This document shows positions 16,934 to 27,152 of a DNA stretch of 64,000 bases, piece by piece. The DNA lies in contig JAEULK010000043.1 in the NCBI GenBank assembly GCA_016793775.1, positions 186,001-250,000 of the forward strand, in the 5' to 3' direction. Every line of letters starts with the position of its first letter. Within the stretch, counting starts at the first letter, position 1. Origin of the DNA: Sphingopyxis sp. (lineage in GTDB: Bacteria > Pseudomonadota > Alphaproteobacteria > Sphingomonadales > Sphingomonadaceae). The position numbers and the translations under genes were made by a program. The notes under the pieces are model-generated. The model was not told the DNA's origin. It was given only the letters and a program-made list of their open reading frames with translations, and ran no database searches.

Positions 16934-17857
16934 GTGGCCGAGGCGGACGCCAAGCAATCCCTGAGTTTCCAGGACATGATCCTGACGCTGCACGCCTATT
17001 GGTCGGCGCGCGGCTGCGCGATCCTGCAACCCTACGACATGCGCGTGGGGGCTGGCACATTTCACCCCGCGACGACGCTGCGCAGCCTGGGTCCCGAGCC
17101 GTGGAACGTCGCCTATGTCCAGCCGAGCCGCCGGCCGACCGACGGCCGCTATGGCGAGAACCCGAACCGGCTGCAGCATTATTACCAGTATCAGGTCATC
17201 CTGAAGCCATCGCCGGCGGACCTGCAGGAACAATATCTGGGCAGCCTCGCCGCGATCGGCATCGATCCGCTGCTCCACGACATCCGCTTCGTCGAGGACG
17301 ATTGGGAATCGCCGACGCTCGGCGCGTGGGGGCTGGGCTGGGAAGTCTGGTGCGACGGGATGGAAGTCACCCAGTTCACTTATTTCCAGCAGATGGGCGG
17401 CTTCGACTGCAAGCCCGTCGCGGGCGAGTTGACCTACGGGCTCGAACGCCTCGCCATGTATATCCAGAATGTCGACAATGTCTACGACCTGCGCTTTTCG
17501 GACGCGGTCGGCGATGTCGCCGCGGTGAGCTATGGCGACGTATTCCTCGAGAATGAACGTCAGTTCTCGAAATGGAATTTCGAGGTTGCCGACACCGACA
17601 GCCTGTTCGCGGGGTTCAAGGCGGCCGAGGCCGAGTGCCAGCGCGCGATCGAGGCCGGCGTACCGCTCGCGGCCTATGACCAGGCGATCGAGGCGAGCCA
17701 TTTGTTCAACCTGCTCCAGGCGCGCGGCGTGATCAGCGTGCAGGAACGCGCGAACTATATGGCGCGCGTGCGCGACCTCGCGAAGGGCAGCTGCAAGGCG
17801 TGGATCGACAGCCAGTCCGAGCGCTGGACCCAAAACTATCCGGGGTGGACGCTGTGA
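16934..17857 (+). CDS. glyQ: Glycyl-tRNA synthetase alpha subunit
   Basis: Catalytic class II subunit of the alpha2beta2 bacterial glycyl-tRNA synthetase, 307 aa. [40 protein letters not shown] and [20 protein letters not shown] are strongly family-specific. The start is GTG with a plausible leader after CACCGGCC. glyS follows 112 bp downstream, an unusually wide gap because a palindromic element is inserted there. Confidence 0.97.
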   Translation: MAEADAKQSLSFQDMILTLHAYWSARGCAILQPYDMRVGAGTFHPATTLRSLGPEPWNVAYVQPSRRPTDGRYGENPNRLQHYYQYQVILKPSPADLQEQYLGSLAAIGIDPLLHDIRFVEDDWESPTLGAWGLGWEVWCDGMEVTQFTYFQQMGGFDCKPVAGELTYGLERLAMYIQNVDNVYDLRFSDAVGDVAAVSYGDVFLENERQFSKWNFEVADTDSLFAGFKAAEAECQRAIEAGVPLAAYDQAIEASHLFNLLQARGVISVQERANYMARVRDLAKGSCKAWIDSQSERWTQNYPGWTL

Positions 17858-17867
17858 CCGAGGGGGC

Positions 17868-17957
17868 AATAAATAGGGACAGTCCCTATTTAATTATCGC
17901 GCGCGCGGTACGCCGCGCCGACAGTTTGCGATTAAATAGGGACTGTCCCTATTTATT
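17868..17957. repeat. REPIN-like palindromic element between glyQ and glyS
   Basis: Two copies of the palindrome AAATAGGGAC-N-GTCCCTATTT (cores 17871-17891 and 17934-17954), each with AATA/ATTA edges and opposite in orientation, enclose a GC-rich 35-bp loop. The 90-bp unit is an imperfect hairpin. Related copies occur at 58277-58397. The form resembles REPINs mobilised by REP-associated tyrosine transposases; no such gene is in this window. Confidence 0.8.
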
Positions 17958-17969
17958 GAGGGATGCGCT

Positions 17970-20177
17970 GTGACCGACTTTCTTCTCGAACTGCGCAGCG
18001 AGGAAATCCCGGCGCGGATGCAGGGCGGCGCGCGCGCCGAGCTCGAAAAATTGTTCCGCGCGCATCTGGGCGCTGCTGGGCTCGAAGCGGGCGAGCTCAC
18101 CATCTGGTCGACCCCGCGCCGCCTTGTGCTGAGCGCGCGCGACTTGCCGGAGGCGACCGCTGCGGTCAGCGAGGAACTCAAGGGTCCGCGCAGCAGCGCG
18201 CCGCCGCAGGCGCTCGAGGGTTTCCTGCGCAAGACCGGCCTGACGCAGGATCAACTAGAGGATCGCGATGGCGTGTATTTCGCGGTGATCGACAAGCCCG
18301 GCCGCGCGACCGCCGAGGTGCTCGCCGAGGCGATCCCCGCGATCGTTCGCGGCTTTTCGTGGCCCAAGTCGATGCGCTGGGGCAAGGACAGCGCGAGCAG
18401 CGAAAGCCTGCGCTGGGTGCGCCCGCTGTCGGGCATCGTCGCGATCTTCGGCGAGGAACTGGTACCGTGCGAAATCGGCGGCATCGTCAGCGGTTTCGCG
18501 ACGCGAGGCCATCGTTTCCACTGCCCGGGCGAGATCACGATCGGTTCGGCGTCGGATTACGCCGAGAAGCTGCACGCGTGCCACGTCATTGTCGACCATG
18601 AAGAACGGCAGGCGATCATTCGCGACGGCGCCGCGAAAGCCGCGGCCGACGCGGGCCTGACGCTCGTCGAGGACGAGGGGCTGGTGATCGAGAATGCCGG
18701 GCTCACCGAAAGGCCGGTGCCCTTGCTCGGCCGCTTCGATGAAGCCTTCCTCGAAGTCCCGCCCGAGGTCATCCAACTCACCGCGCGCGTGAACCAGAAA
18801 TATTTCGTCGTGAACGGGCCGGATGGCAAGCTGGCCAACGGCTTCGTCTGCACCGCGAACATCGACGCGAAGGACGGCGGCGCGGAGATCGTCGCGGGCA
18901 ACCGCAAGGTGCTCGCGGCGCGCCTTTCCGATGCTCGCTTCTTCTGGGAACAGGACCAGAAGAAGACGCTCGCGCAGCATGCCGAAAAGCTTGCGAACAT
19001 CACCTTCCACGAAAGGCTGGGGACGGTTGCCGATAAGGTCGAGCGCGTCGCGAAGCTGGCGCGCTGGCTGGTCGAAGAGGGCATCGTCACCGCCCGTACC
19101 CCGGCGAAGGCCGGGACCCAGAGCGGCACAGAGCAAACGGCAGCATCAGGCAGCCCTGGGCCCCGGCCTACGCCGGGGAACACGGATGAGTTGGCCGACC
19201 AAGCCGAACTCGCTGCGCGTCTGTGTAAGGCCGATCTCGTCACCGAAATGGTCGGCGAGTTCCCCGAATTGCAGGGCTTGATGGGCGGCTATTACGCCCG
19301 CGCCGAGGGCTTGCCGGACGCGGTCGCCGACGCGATCCGCGACCATTACAAGCCGGTCGGGCAGGGCGATGACGTGCCGACCGCACCGGTGACGGTGGCT
19401 GTGAGCGTGGCGGATAAACTCGACAGCCTCGGGCAGTTCTTTCACGTCGATATGGCTCCCACGGGTTCAAAGGATCCATTCGCATTGCGAAGGGCTGGTT
19501 TGGCAATAATTGCGCAGGTCATTGCAACCGAGGTCCGACTGCCATTTTTCTCGGTGCTCCCGAACTCTATCGGGATGCCGGGCAACACTGCAGTGAAGAT
19601 TTCTTCGGACCGTGTGTTTGAGTTTCTGATCGATCGCCTCAAGGTCCAGCAGCGCGAAGCCGGCGTTCGTCACGACCTAATCGACGCGGTGTTCGCGCTT
19701 GGCGGCGAGGATGACCTCGTTCGGTTGCTCGCGCGCGTGAAGGCGTTGCAGGCGTTCATGGCAACCGAAGACGGTACGAACCTGCTCGCGGGCTACAAGC
19801 GTGCGGCGAATATCCTGAAGCAGGCGGGCCAAGGCAGTTCCCCGGCGAAGGCCGGGGTCCAGAGCGGAGAAGGGCCGACCTTTGTGGATGATAGCACTCG
19901 ACCCCGGCCTTCGCCGGGGAACATGACAGAGCATGACGCAGCCTTGCTCGCCGCCCTCGACACCGCTGAACCTGCCGCCGCGGCCGCGGTCGCCGACGAG
20001 CGCTTCACGGACGCCATGGCCGCGCTCGCCAGCTTGCGCGCGCCGATTGATGCCTTTTTCGAGGGTGTGATGGTCAACGATCCCGTTGAGGAAGTACGCG
20101 CCTATCGGCTCGGCCTGCTCGCGCGCTTCACCGGCGCGGTGCATGGGGTCGCCGATTTCTCGAAGATCGAGGGGTAG
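17970..20177 (+). CDS. glyS: Glycyl-tRNA synthetase beta subunit carrying two in-frame palindromic insertions
   Basis: tRNA-binding and editing-like subunit of glycyl-tRNA synthetase, 735 aa against about 690 usual. It begins with GTG (TDFLLELRSEEIPARMQGG) and shows family blocks GVYFAVIDKPGR, LRWVRPLSGIVAIFGEE, GLMGGYYARAEGLPDAVADA and FFEGVMVNDPVEEVRAYRLG. The extra length comes from two ~30-residue stretches (about 376-405 and 623-651) encoded by related DNA palindromes and both reading PAKAG-x-QSG ... PRP-x-PGN. Both keep the frame open, so the gene appears functional. It follows glyQ after a REPIN-like element. Confidence 0.95.
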   Translation: MTDFLLELRSEEIPARMQGGARAELEKLFRAHLGAAGLEAGELTIWSTPRRLVLSARDLPEATAAVSEELKGPRSSAPPQALEGFLRKTGLTQDQLEDRDGVYFAVIDKPGRATAEVLAEAIPAIVRGFSWPKSMRWGKDSASSESLRWVRPLSGIVAIFGEELVPCEIGGIVSGFATRGHRFHCPGEITIGSASDYAEKLHACHVIVDHEERQAIIRDGAAKAAADAGLTLVEDEGLVIENAGLTERPVPLLGRFDEAFLEVPPEVIQLTARVNQKYFVVNGPDGKLANGFVCTANIDAKDGGAEIVAGNRKVLAARLSDARFFWEQDQKKTLAQHAEKLANITFHERLGTVADKVERVAKLARWLVEEGIVTARTPAKAGTQSGTEQTAASGSPGPRPTPGNTDELADQAELAARLCKADLVTEMVGEFPELQGLMGGYYARAEGLPDAVADAIRDHYKPVGQGDDVPTAPVTVAVSVADKLDSLGQFFHVDMAPTGSKDPFALRRAGLAIIAQVIATEVRLPFFSVLPNSIGMPGNTAVKISSDRVFEFLIDRLKVQQREAGVRHDLIDAVFALGGEDDLVRLLARVKALQAFMATEDGTNLLAGYKRAANILKQAGQGSSPAKAGVQSGEGPTFVDDSTRPRPSPGNMTEHDAALLAALDTAEPAAAAAVADERFTDAMAALASLRAPIDAFFEGVMVNDPVEEVRAYRLGLLARFTGAVHGVADFSKIEG
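19097..19183. repeat. Palindromic element inside glyS, copy 1
   Basis: Arms CCCCGGCGAAGGCCGGG (19099-19115) and CCCGGCCTACGCCGGGG (19162-19178) are inverted repeats with one mismatch in 17. The unit adds about 29 codons and is read as TPAKAGTQSG...PGPRPTPGN. Flanking protein (LVEEGIV and DELADQAELAARL) resumes normal GlyS sequence. Confidence 0.88.
19837..19922. repeat. Palindromic element inside glyS, copy 2
   Basis: Perfect 23-bp inverted repeat: arms 19837-19859 and 19900-19922, containing CCCCGGCGAAGGCCGGGG and its complement. Read in the same frame as copy 1 (SSPAKAGVQSG...RPRPSPGN). It adds about 29 codons between NILKQA and the AALLAALD-type region of GlyS. Confidence 0.9.
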
Positions 20178-20198
20178 AGCTCACCTCCCACCCCGTTC

Positions 20199-20266
20199 GT
20201 GTCGAGCGAAGTCGAGACACCCGGAAGTCGAGCGTAGACGAAGCGTCTCTTGACTTCGCTCGACAC
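20199..20266. repeat. Intergenic inverted repeat downstream of glyS
   Basis: GTGTCGAGCGAAGTCGAGAC (20199-20218) and GTCTCTTGACTTCGCTCGACAC (20245-20266, spaced here as two parts GTCTCTTGACT and TCGCTCGACAC) form a near-perfect hairpin in the glyS-ppdK gap. It is a different family from the glyS palindromes. It could also act as a transcription end for glyS. Confidence 0.7.
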
Positions 20267-20377
20267 AAGCGGGGAAGGGGCGGGCGCTTGAATCGGACGA
20301 AGTAAAACTGAATCGACCTGGGACGGTCGCGCCACTATTCCCCGCCAACCTCCTCCCCGGGGCAGCAGGAGCATGAA

Positions 20378-23038
<2,661 letters not shown>

Positions 23039-23039
23039 T

Positions 23040-23117
23040 CGTCGCCCTCGCGAAGGCGGGGGCCGCAATCGGCCTTGCGCAATGCTGCCAGCGGTCCCCG
23101 CCTTCGCGGGGACGACG
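23040..23117. repeat. Intergenic palindromic repeat (GCGAAGGCGGGGGCCGC family)
   Basis: Arms CGTCGCCCTCGCGAAGGCGG (from 23040) and CCGCCTTCGCGGGGACGACG (to 23117) form a long inverted repeat, directly after the ppdK stop and 12 bp before the next start codon. The same family recurs at 59930-60019. Confidence 0.85.
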
Positions 23118-23129
23118 GGGAGGCGCGTC

Positions 23130-23702
23130 ATGAAGAGCTGGCACCGCTATGCGATCACCCTGGTGGGCGGATTGGCGGTGGGGCTCGGCGCGGCGTGGGC
23201 GCTGACCAATGGCGGGCTCGGCGCGGGCGGGATCAAGAACGGCCCGTGGACGACCTCGCTCGGTTACGGGACCAAGGCGACCGACCCGCTGACCCGCGCC
23301 ATGGTCGCGCGCTCCGGGCTGCTCGCACTGCCCGCGAAAGAAACCGTCTATTGGCTTGCCAAGACCGACGCGGCCGGCGCCCCGCTCGACGGCAATTGTC
23401 GCTACAGCCTGACTGGCAAGCCGCTCGACGCGCGCTGGTGGAGCGTCACCGTCTATGACGACAAGGGCTATTTGGTGGATAATCCGGGCCGCGTCTGGTC
23501 GGTTAACGGCGCCAATGTCGCGCTCGACGCGAAAGGTGAGTGGCGCGTCACCATAGCGCCCGACAAGCCCATGGGTGCCTGGCTGCCGGGGATAAAGGGC
23601 CAACCCTTTCAGCTGACGCTGCGCATGTACAACCCCGGCAAGGCCTTCCGCGCCGATCCTGCGAAAGCCGTGCTGCCGCGGCTTGTGAAGGAGGGCTGCT
23701 GA
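23130..23702 (+). CDS. DUF1214 exported protein
   Basis: 190-aa protein with an N-terminal membrane/signal helix (YAITLVGGLAVGLGAAW) and a DUF1214 domain: ETVYWLAKTDAAGAPLDGNC, RWWSVTVYDDKGYLVDN, IAPDKPMGAWLPGIKGQPFQ and LRMYNPG. Such proteins usually occur with DUF1254 proteins, as here (the next gene starts 1 bp after the stop). Function is unknown. GGGGAGG precedes the ATG; the longer frame runs into the repeat and is rejected. Confidence 0.9.
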   Translation: MKSWHRYAITLVGGLAVGLGAAWALTNGGLGAGGIKNGPWTTSLGYGTKATDPLTRAMVARSGLLALPAKETVYWLAKTDAAGAPLDGNCRYSLTGKPLDARWWSVTVYDDKGYLVDNPGRVWSVNGANVALDAKGEWRVTIAPDKPMGAWLPGIKGQPFQLTLRMYNPGKAFRADPAKAVLPRLVKEGC

Positions 23703-23703
23703 G

Positions 23704-24231
23704 ATGCGGCACTGGCTCGGCCCGCTCCTGTTCGGCCTGATCGTCGCCGCAGCGACCGCCTGGGCGGCGGTGCTGTATATCCCCTATGGGCTGATGAATG
23801 TCGCGATGGATCGGCTGGGACAGGGGGGCATCAACAAAATGTCTTACGGCAATCTCGCGAGCCCGCAGCGCCAGCCGGTGGTGCGGCCCAGCCCCGACCT
23901 CGCCTATTCGAGCTGCTCCTATGACCTGTCGGCGGGGCCGGTCGCGATCGACGTGACCCCGGTTCCCGGTCGTTACAGTTCGCTCAGCATCTTCGATGCC
24001 GCAACCGATGTGATCTTCGTGCGCAACGATGTCGAGGCGGAGGGCAAGCCCTATCGAATCATCGTCGCGCGAGCGGGACAGACGGCGCCCGCGGGCGCCG
24101 AGGTCGTGCGCACCGATCACGACCGCGGCATTGCGCTGATACGCCTGCTGCTCAAGCATCCCAAGGAAATCGCGGGGTTCGATGCGGCGCGGCGGCAGTC
24201 GTCCTGCGCCCCGGTCACAAATAAGAAATAG
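23704..24231 (+). CDS. DUF1254 exported protein
   Basis: 175-aa partner of the preceding DUF1214 protein. N-terminal membrane helix LLFGLIVAAATAWAAVLYIP, then DUF1254-type sequence PDLAYSSCSYDLSAGPVAID, PGRYSSLSIFDAATDVIFVR and DRGIALIRLL. Two-gene unit with 1-bp spacing. Function unknown. Confidence 0.88.
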   Translation: MRHWLGPLLFGLIVAAATAWAAVLYIPYGLMNVAMDRLGQGGINKMSYGNLASPQRQPVVRPSPDLAYSSCSYDLSAGPVAIDVTPVPGRYSSLSIFDAATDVIFVRNDVEAEGKPYRIIVARAGQTAPAGAEVVRTDHDRGIALIRLLLKHPKEIAGFDAARRQSSCAPVTNKK

Positions 24232-24274
24232 GGGTTGCGCCCCCGCGCGCTCCCCCTTAAAGGCGCGTCTCCAC

Positions 24275-24351
24275 GCACCCGTAGCTCAGCTGGATAGAGC
24301 ACCAGACTACGAATCTGGGGGTCGGACGTTCGAATCGTTCCGGGTGCGCCA
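24275..24351 (+). tRNA. tRNA-Arg (anticodon ACG)
   Basis: 77-nt cloverleaf: acceptor GCACCCG/CGGGTGC, D-arm GCTC-AGCTGGATA-GAGC, anticodon stem CCAGA/TCTGG with loop CTACGAA (anticodon ACG), T-arm GGACG-TTCGAAT-CGTTC, discriminator G and encoded CCA. The A34 would be edited to inosine by TadA. No integration signature is visible next to it; the ~277 bp downstream hold nothing recognisable. Confidence 0.97.
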
Positions 24352-24628
24352 TTTCCCTCAACGCCCCGTTATCAGGCCGGTTTTCGGCCCCGGACGGATC
24401 GCGCGCGCTCGGTGACGGGGTCGCGTCGGGGCTGCCGATGTTGGCCACGAGGCCCGATGCAAGTGGATGAATACCCCGGGCAATACGTCCGAAACGTCTC
24501 GCGGTTGTGATCGCGGGGCCTGATATACCCCCCAGGCAGACGTCCGTGGTCGCTCCCGTGATCGCGCCCATCATAGCGCGATTCGCGCTTTGCTGACAGG
24601 GGTGTCATTGTGCCGCGCGACATTTTTG

Positions 24629-25029
24629 TTAACGTTTATTTGCGGTCACGATCCGCGCCGCGCCATCGATCAGGATCGATGTTTCGCCGGGCTGGTCGGC
24701 GAAGGCCGAAATGCACCCGGTTCCAAGGGCGGCCTCCGCGCGCGCGACCAGTTGCGGCGACGCATCGACACCGAGCATCTCCCCGTCGGCGCCCGTCCAC
24801 GCGGCAAGGGCAAAGCTGGTCGTGCCCGCGCCGCGGCCGATGTCGAGGATATGCTCGCCCGTGCGGATGTCGTCGGCGGCGGTCGCGGCATCGCCGACCG
24901 CTTGCAGCATGGGTCGAGCCGTTGCTGATGCAGCACCCAATTGTCGCCGCTGGCGCCGATCCATCGGTGCGAGGGGGGGTGGTGGGACGGTCGCCATAGG
25001 CATTGCTCCTTATTGCGAAACAATCGCAA
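24629..25029 (-). pseudogene. Decayed class I SAM-dependent methyltransferase
   Basis: Remnant in two frames. The first frame has RWIGASGDNWVLHQQRLDP. A one-base deletion at the following CCATG shifts to MLQAVGDAATAADDIRTGEH, ILDIGRGAGTTSFALAAWTG and LGVDASPQLVARAEA. The SAM-binding GCGAG motif has become GRGAG, and the C-terminal half of a normal enzyme (~260-280 aa) is missing. The 793-bp stretch from the tRNA to glk contains nothing else recognisable. Confidence 0.8.
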
Positions 25030-25144
25030 CTAAGCGAAATCGAAGCGCTCGGCAAGGCCGCGCATAGCTATGCCCTGTTGCAAGCCGCGGGGCCATGCGA
25101 CAATCTTGGTGTCGAACAATGCGCGGCGGCGTCGAGGGAGAGAT

Positions 25145-26116
25145 ATGAGCGAGCCTATCGTCACGGTCGATATCGGCGGCACCCATGCGCGGTTCGCGAT
25201 CGCCGAGGTTGCGGGCGGGCGCGTGCTGTCGCTCGGCGAGGCGGTGACGCTGCACACCAAGGATCATGCGAGCTTCCAGACCGCCTGGGAGGATTTTGCG
25301 GAGCAGCAGGGCGGCAGCCTGCCGCGCGGTGTCGCGATCGCGATCGCCGGGCCGACGCGCGGTGAGATCATCCGCTTCACCAACAATCCCTGGATCATCC
25401 GCCCGGCGCTGGTCGGCGAGAAGCTCGGCGTCGATCGCTGGGTGCTGGTCAATGATTTCGAGGCGGTGGGGCATGCGGTGGCGCAGGCCGACGCCAGCTA
25501 TTTCGAGACCTTGTGCGGTCCCGACATCGCGTTGCCCGAAACCGGCACGATCAGCGTCATCGGCCCCGGCACCGGTTTGGGCGTCGCGCATATCTGGCGC
25601 GATGGGTGCGACTATCGCGTCCAGGCGACCGAGGGCGGGCATATCGACTTCGCGCCGCACGACAGCATCGAGGATGCGATCCTCGCGCGCCTGCGCAAGC
25701 GACATCGCCGCGTGTCGATCGAGCGCATCGTGTCGGGGCCGGGAATCGTCGACATTTATGAAACGCTCGCCGCGATGGAGGGGCGCGCGGTGACCCCGCT
25801 CGACGATCGCACGATCTGGACCAACGGCACCAGCGGGGCCGACAGCCTCGCCGCTGCGGCGATCGACCGTTTCTGCCTCTCGCTCGGCGGCGTCGCGGGC
25901 GATCTGGCGCTGGCGCAGGGGGCGAGCGGCGTGGTCATCGCGGGGGGCCTTGGCCTTCGGATCAAGGACAGCTTGGTCAGATCGGGCTTTCCTGAGCGTT
26001 TCGTCGAAAAGGGGAGGTTCGAGGCGTTCATGGCGGACTTGCCGGTCAAGCTGATCACCCATCCGCAGCCCGGCCTGTTCGGCGCCGCGGCGGCGTTCGC
26101 GCGCCAATATGTCTGA
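25145..26116 (+). CDS. glk: Glucokinase
   Basis: ATP-dependent phosphorylation of glucose to glucose-6-phosphate, feeding the Entner-Doudoroff pathway in sphingomonads; 323 aa. Phosphate-1 motif VTVDIGGTHARFAIAE, sugar-binding LVNDFEAVGHAV with catalytic Asp, GPGTGLGVA phosphate-2, EGGHIDFAP and adenosine-side GVVIAGGLGLRI. This is the E. coli-type (non-ROK) family. GAGGGAGAG precedes the ATG. No other sugar genes adjoin it. Confidence 0.95.
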   Translation: MSEPIVTVDIGGTHARFAIAEVAGGRVLSLGEAVTLHTKDHASFQTAWEDFAEQQGGSLPRGVAIAIAGPTRGEIIRFTNNPWIIRPALVGEKLGVDRWVLVNDFEAVGHAVAQADASYFETLCGPDIALPETGTISVIGPGTGLGVAHIWRDGCDYRVQATEGGHIDFAPHDSIEDAILARLRKRHRRVSIERIVSGPGIVDIYETLAAMEGRAVTPLDDRTIWTNGTSGADSLAAAAIDRFCLSLGGVAGDLALAQGASGVVIAGGLGLRIKDSLVRSGFPERFVEKGRFEAFMADLPVKLITHPQPGLFGAAAAFARQYV

Positions 26117-26192
26117 CGCACCGCAACATCCTCTTTCGCGCCGCCGCTTCGCTCGATAGAGCAGGGCAAACCGCAACGGGGATTAAACACAC

Positions 26193-27131
26193 ATGCCTTC
26201 AGGACTTTTCGCGCTGCTCGACGATGTGGCGACCATCGCCAAGGTGGCCGCGGCAAGCATCGACGATGTCGGTGCGGCGGCGTCGAAGGCGGGGGTGAAG
26301 GCGGCCGGCGTCGTGGTCGACGATACCGCCGTGACCCCGCGCTACCTGACCGGCTTTACTCCTGATCGCGAACTGCCGATCATCTGGCGCATCACCAAGG
26401 GGTCGATCTTCAACAAGATCGTGCTGATCCTGCCCGTGCTGCTGCTGCTCTCTGCGCTCGCGCAATGGGCGATCACGCCGTTGCTCATGGTCGGCGGCGC
26501 CTATCTTTGTTTCGAGGGTGCCGAGAAGGTGCTGCACTCGCTGCAGAAGGACAAGACCAGCCTCGAGGAAGACGTCGCCGTCGTCGCCGACAAGGACCAT
26601 GAAGGGGCGATGGTGAAGGGCGCGATCCGCACCGACTTCATCCTGTCGGCGGAAATCATGGTGATCGCGCTCAACGAAGTGCTCGACGAGCCGCTCGGCA
26701 TGCGCGCCGCGACGCTCGCCGTCGTCGCGCTGGCGATCACCGTCGCGGTCTATGGCGTCGTGGGTCTGATCGTGAAGATGGACGACATCGGGCTCGCGAT
26801 GAGCAAGGGCAAGGCCGCCGCAGGCCGCGCGATCGGGCGCGGGCTGGTGGCGTTGATGCCCAAATTGCTTGCCGCGCTGGCCTTCATCGGCACGGCGGCG
26901 ATGCTGTGGGTCGGCGGGCAGATCGTGCTGCACGGCCTCGACGAATATGAAATCGGCGGGCTCGGCTATGGCCTCCAAAAATTCGGGCATGCTGTGACGG
27001 GCGGCCTGCCGGGCGCGGGAGTCTGGGAATGGCTGATCAACGCGGGCGGCGCGGGCATCTTCGGGCTGCTGCTCGGGGGGGTGATCGTCGGGGCGCTGCA
27101 CCTGCTGCCGGGCAAGAAGGCGGCGCACTGA
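26193..27131 (+). CDS. DUF808 (YedI-type) inner-membrane protein
   Basis: 312 aa. Starts SGLFALLDDVATIAKVAAAS, the characteristic DUF808 block, with DDTAVTPRYLTGFTPDRELP. Several membrane helices follow (IVLILPVLLLLSALAQWAIT, ATLAVVALAITVAVYGVVGL, LLAALAFIGTAAMLWVGG, and a C-terminal GLLLGGVIVGALHLLPG). Function is unknown. Stands alone between glk and an aminotransferase gene 21 bp downstream. Confidence 0.92.
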   Translation: MPSGLFALLDDVATIAKVAAASIDDVGAAASKAGVKAAGVVVDDTAVTPRYLTGFTPDRELPIIWRITKGSIFNKIVLILPVLLLLSALAQWAITPLLMVGGAYLCFEGAEKVLHSLQKDKTSLEEDVAVVADKDHEGAMVKGAIRTDFILSAEIMVIALNEVLDEPLGMRAATLAVVALAITVAVYGVVGLIVKMDDIGLAMSKGKAAAGRAIGRGLVALMPKLLAALAFIGTAAMLWVGGQIVLHGLDEYEIGGLGYGLQKFGHAVTGGLPGAGVWEWLINAGGAGIFGLLLGGVIVGALHLLPGKKAAH

Positions 27132-27152
27132 GGCGAGCAAGAGGAGGCCGAC

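Noticed and set aside
19097-19922. Possibility that the glyS inserts are sequencing errors or disrupt the gene
   Set aside because: Both keep the frame without stop codons, GlyS blocks continue on each side, and the two are related palindromes read in the same phase; they look like real in-frame insertions.
24275-25029. Genomic island inserted at tRNA-Arg
   Set aside because: No integrase, no repeat of the tRNA 3' end downstream was seen, and the following genes are ordinary chromosomal genes.
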